Assembly: GCF_000340215.1 (NCBI RefSeq)
Contig: NW_006921538.1
Coordinates: 4,414,320-4,478,319 of the forward strand
Direction: 5' to 3'
Source: Pseudocercospora fijiensis CIRAD86
Taxonomy: Eukaryota > Ascomycota > Dothideomycetes > Mycosphaerellales > Mycosphaerellaceae
DNA: 64,000 nt
A program made the translations under genes and the position numbers. The notes below the pieces were generated by a model. It did no database searches. It was not told where the DNA came from and saw only the letters and a list, made by a program, of their open reading frames with translations. Positions 11,131 to 22,869 of the stretch are shown here, one piece after another; within the stretch, counting starts at the first letter, position 1; each line of letters starts with the position of its first letter.

Positions 11131-12742
11131 CTAGAGCTAAACATTCTAGTATTACAATGTTCGAGTATATAGCGTAGGCGCGGCCGTACGTCCTCTAAAT
11201 ACTAAATAGGAATATTAGAATGTTTGTACTAAAACGTTTGCTTTCTATTAGTAGACCTCGCCTACGGCCGTAGAATTCGCCCGTAGCCGTTTCTTCTCGT
11301 TACCCCTAAGAGTCGGTTATATACCTACGTATTGTTTATATACGACTCCCTTTACGTCGCTCCTACGTAAAGTTTAGACAATCTACCTTCGCGTCCTAAG
11401 TCTCGCTAATCTATCCTAGCGTAAATATAGCTACTAGATAATCTACTCTCTTTATTAGCAGCTTGTTACTTTATACTATTACCTTACTATTATAGTAGAT
11501 TACTAGCCCCTTTATTATATACAAGTATAGGTTTCTTCTTTATAAGTATAACGCGCGTCTAATAGAGATGTCTCGACCTAACTTAATCTTATTACCCCCG
11601 CGTAGTATAAAGATTTCCTCGTAGTATAGAAACTAACCGACGAGAACGTAATAGCTCTTAAAGTCCTACGCGGACCTAACGAACCTAGAACTACGAAGGC
11701 AGATACACTTAGGCGTATATTCGAATAGATCGGTAATTCTATCGAGAGTAACTCGGTTAGGGCGACTATACTCTAGCGGTACGCTCTATAGTACAAGATC
11801 TAGGAGACTAGTACTAATCCTTTACTCCGTATATCCTAAGCCTTCGTTCGAAGCCTCGACTAGTACGGCCTAATCTATTGCGCCGTCGTCCTCGGAATAT
11901 CTATAGACGCCTCCCGCCGAGTAAGTAACTGTATTATCGAAGCCGCCTAGGGCGAAGATTAGTTTACTTAAGCCTCGGAGCTTGTCTAGCTTCTGTTTAG
12001 CGCTCTACTTTTAGTACCTAAACGTATTCTCGCCGATATTATAGCTACTACTCGGATTAGACTTAGTCTCGAAGAAGCCTATCGCTTCTAGATATAAGGT
12101 AAATAGAAGAGGCTCGCGGAAGCCTAGAACAGTCGCGTTAATAAGAGGAAGAGCGCTCTTTACAATTTTATTACCGGTAGTAATATTACCGCTATAAGAG
12201 ACGCTTACAAACCGAAACCTAACAAGGAACGTACGATATAGGCCTACCTACCTAACATTCCTAAAGACTATATCGTTCTCTAAGGCTTTAAGATAAGGCG
12301 CAATTTACTAGCGCCGAAAAAACACCTATTACGCGCCTTACGTAAAAAACATCTAAGAAAACCTAGGGTTAAAGCGGGTAGTAATATACTAGTACTAGAT
12401 TTATAGCTAGAAGACGATAGCGTAGAACCCGATCTGCTAGTATTAGACGACGAAGGAGGGAAAGGTACCTAGAACAATCCTCTTAACGTAAATAGAGATA
12501 CGGCTTCTGATTTTCTTAATATATACGAAGGATTAGAGCTCCGTTTACAATATCGCCGGCTTAGCCGTAGAGAAGGAATAGAAGCCTACTATACCTACTA
12601 CCGCAAATAGTAGATAGACTTTACCTATACTTTGCTACCGAATATTAGAGAGCGTCTCGCTACGTTAGGCCGGCTACCGTATATATAAACTTTAATTACT
12701 CTGTTCCTACTACGTACCGTCCCTATATCTAATATATATAAA

Positions 12743-12805
12743 TACTAACTATTTTGCTATATAGCGAAAGATTAACCCGTTTTCTAGCTAGTAAAGTAGT
12801 TTGTA
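12743..12805. repeat. Foldback repeat, copy a
   Basis: Left arm TACTAACTATTTTGC, right arm AGTAAAGTAGTTTGTA, with CCGTTTTCTAGCTAG between them. The right arm is decayed. It shares arms and inner sequence with copies at 22648, 24823 and 34109. Confidence 0.5.
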
Positions 12806-15800
12806 TCTTGTACCTTTTACTTAATATTACGACCGCCTCGCTTAGAAGCCCGTAATATATATATATATAGCTCCCTACTATCCCGAGGCCGATTAGCTCG
12901 TAGCTATATACTATCTATTCTAACCGCCTACCCGGATTTCTAACTAGTTTATATCTACGCTATACTAAGTTATATTCTATACGACCTTCGCTTTATTATC
13001 TTCCTATATACTATTTATAGTAGATACGGCCTCTATAGAGATACTATTAAGGTTTAGGTTAGACAATCCGCGCCTTAACTACTTTAGTCTATAAAGGAGG
13101 CGATAGATATACGTCCGTTAACGCGCTCTCGCGATTAATATATTATTACGATCGAGATTATTAGGGTTATAAGAACTACTCCTAATACCTAGGGACCTAT
13201 ATACCGGAAAGACACCGTTTCGAGGATTACTTCTATTATCTTCCTTAATATCGCATTATTAAGTACGTAACTTGCCGATATACTATACCCCCTTACTATT
13301 TTTATACTTACCTTAGCCGCTAATACCGATATACTATTCCTATTACTATCCGTCGCCTTCTTATCGAAGAATTCGAGCCGTTCCCTAATATTGCTATAAT
13401 ACCCGACTAGGTAATTTAGCCCTAGCTAACCGACGATTAAGCCCCGGAGTTCCCGCTCTACTTCGATTATTTCCGATATACTACCGTTAACGAATAGGGC
13501 GAATAATATATAGCTGTCTTTTACTTACATACCTCGATATAAGAGTATTATAAAACGCGATATAAGTAGACTAATACCTAGACTCGGGGTAGTAGTAGAA
13601 AAGCCCGCCTATAAGAGATACCTAATCGCCTATAGGAGAGTAATATCTATATATAGTAATTCTTCTACCCTAAAGCTAGGTACGAACTCGGATAGAATCG
13701 CCTATTCTAGGTCTATCGTCGCGCTCGTATAGTACCTATTCCCTCCTTATCGTATAACGACTAGTTTACGTCTGCCTTAACTAAAGCCTAGGCCGATATC
13801 TAGGAGAAACTAGACAAGGATCGAAATGTCGTTTACGATAGCTTAGCCTACGTATCTACCCTCCCTCTCTAGATTTAGTAACTCTTTATCGACCTTTACG
13901 TCGTTTTACTCTATAAAGACGAAATATAAGCCGCTATCCGCCTCCTTAAAGAAGATAATAAGCCCTATACCGTAGAAGTTATCGCTATCGCTCGCTAAGC
14001 GTTCTTTTATATAATAAGGTATTATAGCGAAAGTAGCCCCTATTTTAACCTTACTAATTCTTATAAGCAAGCCCTCGCTAACTTTTATAATATAATATAG
14101 AAGTTCGACTATTATAAACATTTTCGCTTTTAGCGCTATAAGACCCGCTCGAGCGAACTTAAATACGCCGACGCTATACTATACGCGCTAGTATATTTTA
14201 TTTGTTATATCTCCTCTAAAGTTCTATTTTTCCCTTCTATAATATCGCCTACCGATAAACTTAACGACGACGTCGACGCCGAAGTCGCTAGTTAAGTAAG
14301 CGATAAAGTCGACGAAAAAGTCGACTATAGCCCTACCTAAGTAACGCCGACCGACGAATAGCGCGAACTCTAGAATAAACTTAGCGACTGCGTCCGAAGT
14401 AGTATTACCGAGACGGAAGAACTAGAACTATATTCTCTTATTTCCTAGTTATTACTCTCCCTATTCTAGTATCTAATTAGTAGTCGTTAGTTCTACTTTC
14501 TACTTCTTAGCTACCTCGCCCTTTATATAATATAACTGTATTTAGGCGTATAGCGGGAACCGAACGACTTTAATTACTATCTCTCCGCTATTATTTAGAT
14601 AGGGCAACTCCTCGTATTTAACTACTCCCGGTATTATAACTAGGGCTTCGACCGCGACGACGAAGTTTTAGAAACTATTAAGTATAAGATAGAGTTACTC
14701 TTTATGCGAGAGACCGCTATCTAAGAAATTGTCCGCTAGCGTTAGTGCCCTCTTCGCCTTTACTAGCAACTATATATCGACTAATTAGGCTGTCTAGGCT
14801 ACCGACGGTAAATCTGTTTAATTTAGGGACGTCGTATTATAAGTTATAGACCTAACTACCCTACTCGAGTATTGCTATCGATAGGCGTATAAGATCCTAC
14901 GGCGCGACCTCCTTTTCGGACTCCCGTATAACTCTATCCCCCTTACTAACCTTTATAACTGCCCCGAAGAAACTACCGTCTACTTTAGCTTTCTTTAGAA
15001 TAAGCGCAATACTACTATCGTTAACCTAGCTCGGACGTTCGTTATTAACGCTATCGCTAGTAATCCGGCTCTATTGCATTTATACTTAGAGGCCGGTTTA
15101 GATATACTCTACCTTAGCTCGGTAGTCGGCGCGTATAAGTATTGCGTCTAAGAGTTCCTTTAGCTACTTAGCGTCCTTATATTTATTAGTAGCAGTTAGC
15201 CCGCCCGCGAACCCGAATTCTTCTCGGCGACATAGTATAATACTTAGTCGGTCCGCTCTATTACTATCCGAGATAGATACGTTATAATTTACCTAACCTA
15301 TACTAAGCTCCGCTAGAAGCTAAATAATAAATAAAACGTCCGCTTCCTATTTAAGCTCGGCTACCTACTTATCGATTACCTTATATATATTTAACTATTT
15401 CGTAAGCTCTACTAGTATTAATCTAACCCTAGGTAGGTACTTAGTCCTTTCCTCTAGTCTAAGGACAACCTCGTCTAGTCGGATAATACTATAACCCGAT
15501 ACCTTCGTCGATAGACTATAGCCGCTAGCCTGCCCGCCTTCGGTATTAGCGAGTAGCGTTACTTCTCTATCGCTATTATTAAGAAATTCTTTAGCAAGTT
15601 CGTAGGCTTCGATTAATCGGACGCGGACAATAAAGATAACGAGGTCGACGATATAGAGGTAGCTATAGCTAGGTAGCGCAACTATAGTCTCTATACCGCT
15701 AATATTTTATATACTAACGCTAATCTATTTGCCGCGTCGTCTAGCTTATAGGATAGCTTAATCTAAGGCAGGTACCGCGCGTCTTATATCTAGTCGAACT

Positions 15801-17484
15801 TCCTCTAGCTTCCTACTGCTATTACTCGCTACTAGGGGACCTAGCAGTCGCTAGATAGCTCTATTAGTAATCTCTTAGTACTTAAAAATAGTAGTCTCGC
15901 CCCTATTTTTACCCTCGATAAAGCCTTATAGTACGCGCGCGAAATTATATAAAACCTGCGGCTATAGTAGAAGAGCGAGGGTTAAGCGACCGCTATACGA
16001 TAGATCCTCTCCCTCGAGGCCCGACTACTCGTCGTCCTCGGTACTAGCGCTAGTAAGAGTCTCCTTTTTATAGTTCCTTACTGTATAAAAGGTATACGGA
16101 CTACTATACTTATCCTTCCTCTAGTTGCTCTATAAGTTAATATACTTACCCAACTTAAAGCCGCTAAAGTGTCCTACGTAGTATAGTAACTAGGAATAGA
16201 GCGCCTCGCTTCCCTTGTCCTAGTTAGCGCTAAGGCCGCTTACTCTATCTAATTTATTATATATATACGGCGTCTCGGCGTCTAGAACTAGCTCGATTAT
16301 ATCTTCGTCGACGAGTGCTATTTAACTATAACCGCGTTACCGTACTACTCTATCTTTCGCTAATTTAGCTATCTCAGGTCGATTAGTATCTAGGTCGTCT
16401 ACCTAACCGCTACTCTACTACTATCGATAAAACCTAAATTCCTATAGCGTAACATTATCGCCTAGCCTATAATAGTATAGCGGAGTACTAATTGTACTAA
16501 TATTATATATTGTGTTTCCTTATACTAGTAGGTATAGTTACTGCTTATAGCCGTACGACTTATTAGGAAGTAACCTAGGGCAAGTATATTCGTACCTAGC
16601 GATCGCGTCCTAGTATTCGTATATAGTCTCGACTATACCGAGTAGCTAGCGAGGGAAATTAATTGCCTATACTTTACCGCCGCTAGTAGAACTACTAGCG
16701 AGAAAGAATAGCTGCTTAACGCCTAGCTTAATAGTACCGACAATCTATTTCTCGTCGCTACTTCTATACTCGGCGAAGGATTCGACGTACTATATATCTA
16801 GGTTGTTATCTACGTCGGCCTCCTACTTTTACTAATATTATTCGTATAATAGTCCGGTCGCGCTAGGCGAGATAGAAAGCTAGTACTATCTTACCTCCTA
16901 CTACTAACTAAACTAACTATACTAGTAATAGTCGACTAGAGTAAGCTTAGCTTCGATTAATACCCTTACGTAGATAACGTTAGTTATATATAGTAGCGCG
17001 AGAGGCAAGCTATATAGTAATATACTCGTATAGGTAAATGTTTGTATCTAATTATATCTAATTACCTTAATAGTCCCTAATTCTACCTAACGTATATATC
17101 TAACTTAGACGATAGTAACGAGCTCTACTAACGATATATATACCGACTAGTACTGCCTCTAACCTAGCCCGAAACGCCGTAGGCTTAGGCGATCCGTCGG
17201 TAGACCGCCTATTTCTAGCGTATCTAGTAAAACGAAGCTAGTAGTATAATACAGTTCGACCGCAACCTCGCCGTTATCTAATAACTATATACTATCTACT
17301 ACTTCGTTAATCTCCGCCTCCCTATATACTAATTCTCTTAATACCTACGCGCTAACTTTGTAGTTACGAAGAAGAGGCAAGCGCTCTAGGCTAAGCCGAT
17401 CGAGAGGTACTATATCTACTTCTACTACTATTTCCCTTTTACTATATACTAGGAATATAGCAAGCAAATACAGAGTTGTTAACG

Positions 17485-17500
17485 GCTAGACGTTATATAG
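17485..17500. repeat. Target duplication of LINE B, left
   Basis: GCTAGACGTTATATAG, repeated exactly at 22387-22402 on the other side of LINE B. This proves insertion by retrotransposition into the helicase relic. Confidence 0.9.
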
Positions 17501-17729
17501 ATAGATAGATATTTTATTTGCCTATTGTAGCGCCTTTCGGCCTATATAGGTCTGTTTCTATATATTGTTTTTAGGTAGGAAACTAACTTAGTTAGTAAAA
17601 ACCTCCCTCTTGTCCTATTTATAAGTGTTGATCTTCCTCGTTTCCTTGTTTTCCTTCCTCTAGGGTATACTAGTATTATAGTTGTTACCCTCTAACTACC
17701 TTGCCTGCTACCCTGCCCTTCTTTCCCCC

Positions 17730-20700
17730 TCTTCTTCCCTCCTTCTTATCTACTCCTTAGTTTCCCTTACTAGTGCGAATTGTTATACAAATCCCTATTT
17801 AATAATCCACTTTACTATCCTCTTTAGGTCTTCTTTGCTCTAGATTAGCTTATCGTATTCCCTTTCTATTGCTTTTAGTCTCTAATTACTTCTGCCTTCT
17901 AACTATTAAGGGCAGACTAGTAGTATATACTTAGGGTTCTAAGATTGGTAGCTATATTAGCAAGCTCTGCTTTCAATTCCTAGGACGTTTCTTCTAAACA
18001 GGTAAGATCTGAGTCTAATGTATTTAGATCTAATTTAGACAGCTAGGCTTGCCTCGGCCCTATTTAGGTCCTTATAGAGCTAGTAGTTGTATTAACCAAA
18101 TTTGATTAGTGCCTTTAGGGTTCCTAGTCTAACTTGTGTTTTATTCTAGTCCTGCTCCTATAGGTATCTAGCAATTGATTCTACTAGGCTTTGTTTTTCT
18201 CCCTTTAGCTTGTCTTCCTTTAGTCTTATATTTAGTCCCTAAAGCTCTTTCTCTAGCATTTCTCTTATTAAGACTCTATATTGCTCTAGGTCTTTAACTT
18301 TCTAGAGAGTCATTTGTAGTCTGTCCCGCCTCCTAGTCCTAATATACTAGGCTTTTATCTTGTCTAGTGCCTTTTAGATAGTCTGTTAGGCTAGGTATTC
18401 TATTGTCTTTGCTGTATATTGGTGTCTTAGTCCCTTGAAGTATTGTTTAACTAGTAGGATCCCTAATTCCATTTCTACTACCCTTATTAGTATAGTTTTA
18501 TATGCTCCTAGGATTTTCTTTAGGCTTTAGGTTTAGGACCTACTAACTAGTTGCTTAATCCTCTTTAGTGTTTTCTCCTAGGCTGTCTATATCTATGCTC
18601 TATATAGCATTGCTAGCTTAACAATTGCTTTATATATAACTTTGGCTTTCTCGAATATAGCCCCCTATATAGAGGCTATAAGTCTATTAATAGATTGTAT
18701 GTTAGCATCTGCCCTCTGCTTTGCCTTCTTTACTTATAGTCCCTAATTTAGTTTTGGATCTAGCTAGATCCCTAGTACCCTAAGCTCTGCTAATAGTTAG
18801 GTTTCAAAGCCTTAGATAGTAATTAATTGCTTTATATTATAGGTTGATTTAGCCTTGCTAAAGTAGATGAGCTAGTACTTTTCTAGGGCGAATTTTGCTC
18901 TATACCTCCTTACCTATTTTTTATACTCCTAGTGCTTCTCCTCTAGGATCTTGTAGTTGGTTTCTATTATCTTAGACTAGGCTAGGATGTTTATATTATC
19001 TACAAATCCTAATGCTGATGTGTTTTTTGATTCTAGGAGTAGGAGTAGGTCTACTATAAAGATAAGGAAGAGGATTAGAGAGAGTATTAATCCTTAGGGG
19101 ATTCCCTTTTTAGTTAGCATTAGGTCTGATTTGAACTTGCCTAGAATAAGCTATATTAATCTTTCCTATAGGAAGGACTAGATGAATTGGACTATCTAGT
19201 TTGGTATAGCTTTCTGTTTAAGTATATATAGGAGCCTTTTATAGGAGATATTGTTAAAGGCTCCTAAGATATTAAGGGAGAGGAGGGTTACTACCTAGTT
19301 TTAACTATAGTGCTAGATATACTTAATCTGTTCTGTAATTAGTTCTATAGCTATTAGTGTTAACCTCTTCTTTCTTCCTCCTATCTAGCCTTTAGGAAGG
19401 ATGTTCCTTTCCTCGGTAAAGGTTGTTAGCCTTTTAGCGACAATTTTTTCTAGTACCTTACCTATTGTATTAAGTAGGGCTATTAGTCTATAGGCCTTGA
19501 GCTGTATGTAGTCCTCCTTCTAGGGCTTTCTTAGTACTACTATTAGGGACTTCCTAAATAGTCTTAGGTAGTGTCCTAGTGCTAGGCTTTATAAAAAGAT
19601 ATTAGCTAGTGCTAGGGCTAACTCCTTCCTATATACTTTTAGAAGTTTGTTATAGATCTTGTCTTCTCCTAGTACCTTATTGCCTAGAATTTTCTTTAGG
19701 ATCCTTTTAATAGTTTCGGGTTTGACCTAGGTATCTCTTAGTATGCCTAGTAGTAGAGTCTCTTGTTCTGTCTCCTTTATATCTAATAGGTCTACTTATA
19801 CTTTTCTATAGAAGAAGTGTTAGCCTAGGGCTCTTGCTTTCCCTTCTATTATAGTCTGCCTTTATCCTTATTAGTCTATAATATCCGGGAATTGTAGTAG
19901 TATGTCCTTATCTTGTTTAGGTCTCCTTGCCTATTTAGCTATTCTCTATATCTCCTCTAGTTTCTTTGTAATTATTCCTATTATAGATCTCTATTCTTAT
20001 ATCTTGTCTTTCTTAATCTAGATCTTCTTTTCCTAGTAGGCTTTGTTATAGTTGTCCTATGCTTCCTAGGTATAGGTTTGTGTCTACTACCTCCTAGCCT
20101 TCCTTACTGCTTTAACCTTCCTTATATACTTACTAGTCTAGTATAGTTGCTAGTATAGTAAATGTTTCTTTACTAGGGTATACTTTCTAGCTACCTGTTT
20201 TAGGATTCCTATTAGTTCTTCTACTGCCTTATTAATGTCCTCTAGCCTTAGTAGGTACTTTATTAAGAGTTCTTCTAGTTTTGGGTCCCTTTCTAGTTCC
20301 TCCTTAATCCTGCCCTATTAGGCACCTTTCTAGTTAAGCTTCTCCTCTAGTTCCCTTTCCTAATTGGCTTAGACATTTAGCTCAATCTATACCGGGAAGT
20401 AGTCTAATAATTCTTCTAGTTCCTAGTTGATCCTGTATCTTATAATCCTGTTCCTAATCTAATATAATACAAAGTATAGGTCTAGTGTGCTACTGCTTCC
20501 TCTTGCCTCCTAAGTAATTAGTCCCTTTAGGGTAACAATTTCTATTCCTTCCCTCTCTAATATATTAATTAGTCTTCCTGCTAGGAAGTGGTAAGCTAGG
20601 GTAAAGTCTAAGCCCTAGAGGGGGTAGTAGAGGTTGAAATCCCTAAGTAGGATTTAGTAGGTGTTCCCCTAGATAACTCTAGGTAGTCTTTCTAGGGTTT

Positions 20701-21100
20701 TTAGTTAGGTACTGCTTCTTAAGTCTAGTAGTAGGTTGTATATACAGTAGACTTAGAGTATACCTTAGGATGTCTCTACTTAAACTAATGTTAGGTCCCT
20801 ATCTTCCTATAGTATAGCCTGCTAGGTTTCTATATCTATCTCCTTGCTAATGTAGATATATGTCCTTAGGGCTCCCTAGTTGTAGATAATTGGGTAGTAT
20901 CTTAGGTCTTTAACTATTGCTAGTCTCTTTATATATAGGTTAAGCTAGGGCTCTTAGATTGCAATAATGTAATGTTCTTTTAGGTTTAGTACTTAAAGGA
21001 AGCTCCTCTGTACCTTGTCTTTACTTTTGTTAACATTGTACTATATAATGTTTAGTAATGTTGCAATGTTTATTAGGTTTTATCTATATCATTTCCCTAT
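17730..21100 (-). pseudogene. LINE B ORF2: AP-type endonuclease and reverse transcriptase
   Basis: Collinear with ORF2 of LINE A. Endonuclease motifs lie near 20945 (QEP), 20640 (DFNLYYP) and 20395 (DHFPV). Reverse transcriptase motifs lie near 19100 (GIPQG, with the same Gln-to-TAA stop as in LINE A) and 18995 (F.DN.N). Shared stops at catalytic positions show that neither copy could have made active enzyme in its present form. Ends are approximate. Confidence 0.8.
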
Positions 21101-21179
21101 AAGTTTTCCTTTAGTCTTCCCTTACTTTAGACTAACATTTAACTAAGCTTTGTCTGCCCTGCTTCCTTTCCTGTAATAT

Positions 21180-22362
21180 TAAGGTATCTTAGTCTCCCTA
21201 GTTGCTAGTGACTCTCTTGTACTAGTAAGGCCCTAAATGTAAACCTATTATCTTGTCTAGACCTCTTTTGTAGCACTTAGCTAGGTTGCTTCTATACCTA
21301 GCTGCCCTAGCTTGTTGTGTATCTTTTTAGTATATTAATTCTAGCTTCCTTTGCCTTCCTAGCTGCCTATATTCTTACTAGGCATTCCTTCGCCTAAGAG
21401 GGGTGTCTTTTAGTACAGTATATACATCTTGCTTCTCCCTTATATGCTTTGCATTCTTTGACCTAGTAATCCCCTATATAATAGGAGTAGGTATTAGTTG
21501 TTTTTGTATACTTAGCTACTAAGTGTCTATAGTGCTAACATTTGAAGCACTGTATTATCCTATAGTTGCTTCTATATATCTCTGTTTCTAATCTTTTAAA
21601 GTCCTAGAACAACCCCTAGTCTAGCACTATATTAGCTTGCTCTATACTCCCTACCTAGATAATTAGGGAAGATTGCTTCTTAGTCTCTTCGATTTTCCTT
21701 TTAATCTATGCTACTTTTGTAATCTTTAGGCCTAGGTATATAGCTTAGTTTTGTCTCTATAGGCTCTTAATATCCTATTCTTCTTTAAAGCTTCTTATTA
21801 TACTATAGGCTATGATTATGAATTGCTGTTAGGAGACCTTTACTGTTTTCCCTATCTTAGTTGTCTATTCTTTTTGTGTTTCTAGCTTCTTTTTGTCCTA
21901 CTCTTATACTATAAATAGCTTAATTACCCCTTTTCCTTCGTTCCTAGCCCTAATTACCTCTTTAACTGTAATTCTTTCTACAATCTCTTTCCCTATAAGT
22001 CCTTAGATTTCCTTTTACTCCTATAGGTCCGTAATATAGACTCTAACTACTATCCTCGGGGGTTTCAGCGCTTCCTAACTCGCTACTACTGCCTAGGTGC
22101 GGTAGTTTAGGCTTGTCTCCTATTGTTTCTTCGTAATCTTTGCTACGACTATATTAGCTACCTTTGTAATTACGTAGCTTGCCTAGTTATAGATTGCTTT
22201 TAGTCCTCTAAGGAGTTCTAAGATTATTATCCTATATGCTCTCTTAGGGGTTCTTCTATCTTCCGCCTTTAGTACCTCCTCTACCCTAGTATATAGTGCT
22301 TTCTATTCGTCCTCCCTTCCTTCTTAACTGTCTTCCCTTCGTCTCTAATTGTTCGCTGCCAT
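21180..22362 (-). pseudogene. LINE B ORF1: nucleic-acid-binding protein with CCHC knuckles
   Basis: Starts at the complement of 22360-22362 with the same MAANNQ N terminus as LINE A. The zinc-knuckle region is near 21370-21560, with some Cys codons changed to Tyr or lost differently from LINE A. Broken by TAG/TAA stops. Confidence 0.75.
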
Positions 22363-22386
22363 TTTTTTCTCTCCTAGTAAGGATAT

Positions 22387-22660
22387 GCTAGACGTTATAT
22401 AGCTAGTCGCTATCGGCGTATTCTAGTCGCTATAGATAGGTCCTACTTAGATCCGGGATAAATTCTAGTACTAATTTAAAACGCTAGAGGAATACCTCGG
22501 GTAGATAACTTAGAGTACTATATAGGATAGAGATAAGGCTATCTAAGGTGTTCGTCTCTACGCTATCGCTATTAAGCACGTTCTAGCTAGGAACGTTAAA
22601 CTAGATCCGGTACCCGCTAATAACTATATAGAGTAGGAATTCTAGACGCTAACTATTTCG
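22387..22660 (+). pseudogene. RecQ-like helicase relic (C-terminal end after LINE B)
   Basis: Coding sense resumes exactly after LINE B: the frame entering LINE B ends near CQRLDVIQ, and after it continues QLVAIGVFQSLQIGP and on to about 22660, where it meets foldback copy b and an A-tract. The tail is Cys-poor as it stands, but several Tyr codons (TAC) could be former Cys (TGC). Removing LINE B and one target duplication joins the two parts without a frameshift. Confidence 0.55.
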
Positions 22661-22730
22661 CCGGCCGGAAAAAAAAAATAATAATATACCGGTCGTACTA
22701 TTTACTTTTCCGTCTAGCGAAATAGTCGGT
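22648..22730. repeat. Foldback repeat, copy b
   Basis: Left arm GCTAACTATTTCGCCGGCCGG, with inner CTATTTACTTTTCCGTCTAG, and right arm GCGAAATAGTCGG. The inner part includes an A-tract and is longer than in the other copies (83 bp). It sits at the end of the helicase relic. Confidence 0.6.
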
Positions 22731-22869
22731 ACGTAGCTATATTATCGCTATATTAACTCGGTAGTTAGGTAGGAGTAATAGTCTCTAATCTACTAACGAT
22801 ATTATTATACTAGTATCCTTATTAAATTAATAACGCTATAGCGTCGCTACGCTCGTACGCTATAGTATA

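Larger units (their letters stand above)
11200..17500 (+). pseudogene. RecQ-like superfamily 2 helicase relic (first part)
   Basis: From about 16000 to 16900 the plus frame carries the core of a RecQ-type helicase: Walker A GTSASKS at 16040-16060 (family form GTGAGKS), VDECYLT at 16307 (DECH box, His now Tyr), YLTAT at 16400 (motif III) and QQSGRARRDR near 16850 (motif VI, Gln codons now stops). Upstream, 13400-15900 reads as a long conserved-looking region of the kind found in large fungal RecQ-like proteins, including YLHTSIQEYYKTRYK and YLEAGLDILYLSSVVGAYKY. A zinc-type Cys pair is suggested at about 17110. The frame from 11200 to 12700 may be its N terminus or a separate gene. LINE B interrupts the gene at 17500. 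Such helicases are often subtelomeric in fungi, but that is only an inference for this locus. Frames shift in places. Confidence 0.65.
17501..22386 (-). mobile_element. LINE B, Tad1/I-type non-LTR retrotransposon
   Basis: A 4.9-kb minus-strand copy nearly identical to LINE A, with the same (TAGA)n/(TATC)n 3' tail on the left. At its right (5') end it carries 16 more bases than the shared end at 22370. The 16-bp target duplication is perfect. It disrupts the RecQ-like gene, so it arrived after that gene was in place. Differences from LINE A are mostly TG/TA and CA/TA transitions, the RIP signature. Confidence 0.9.

Noticed and set aside
12060..12700. Possible pogo-type transposase tail (basic segment with KRKSALYNF)
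   Set aside because: No DDE catalytic motifs or terminal inverted repeats could be found around it. Left as part of the helicase relic or a separate unknown frame.
13906..14121. Minus-strand open frame
   Set aside because: It is the complement of the helicase relic, whose plus frame is long and consistent.
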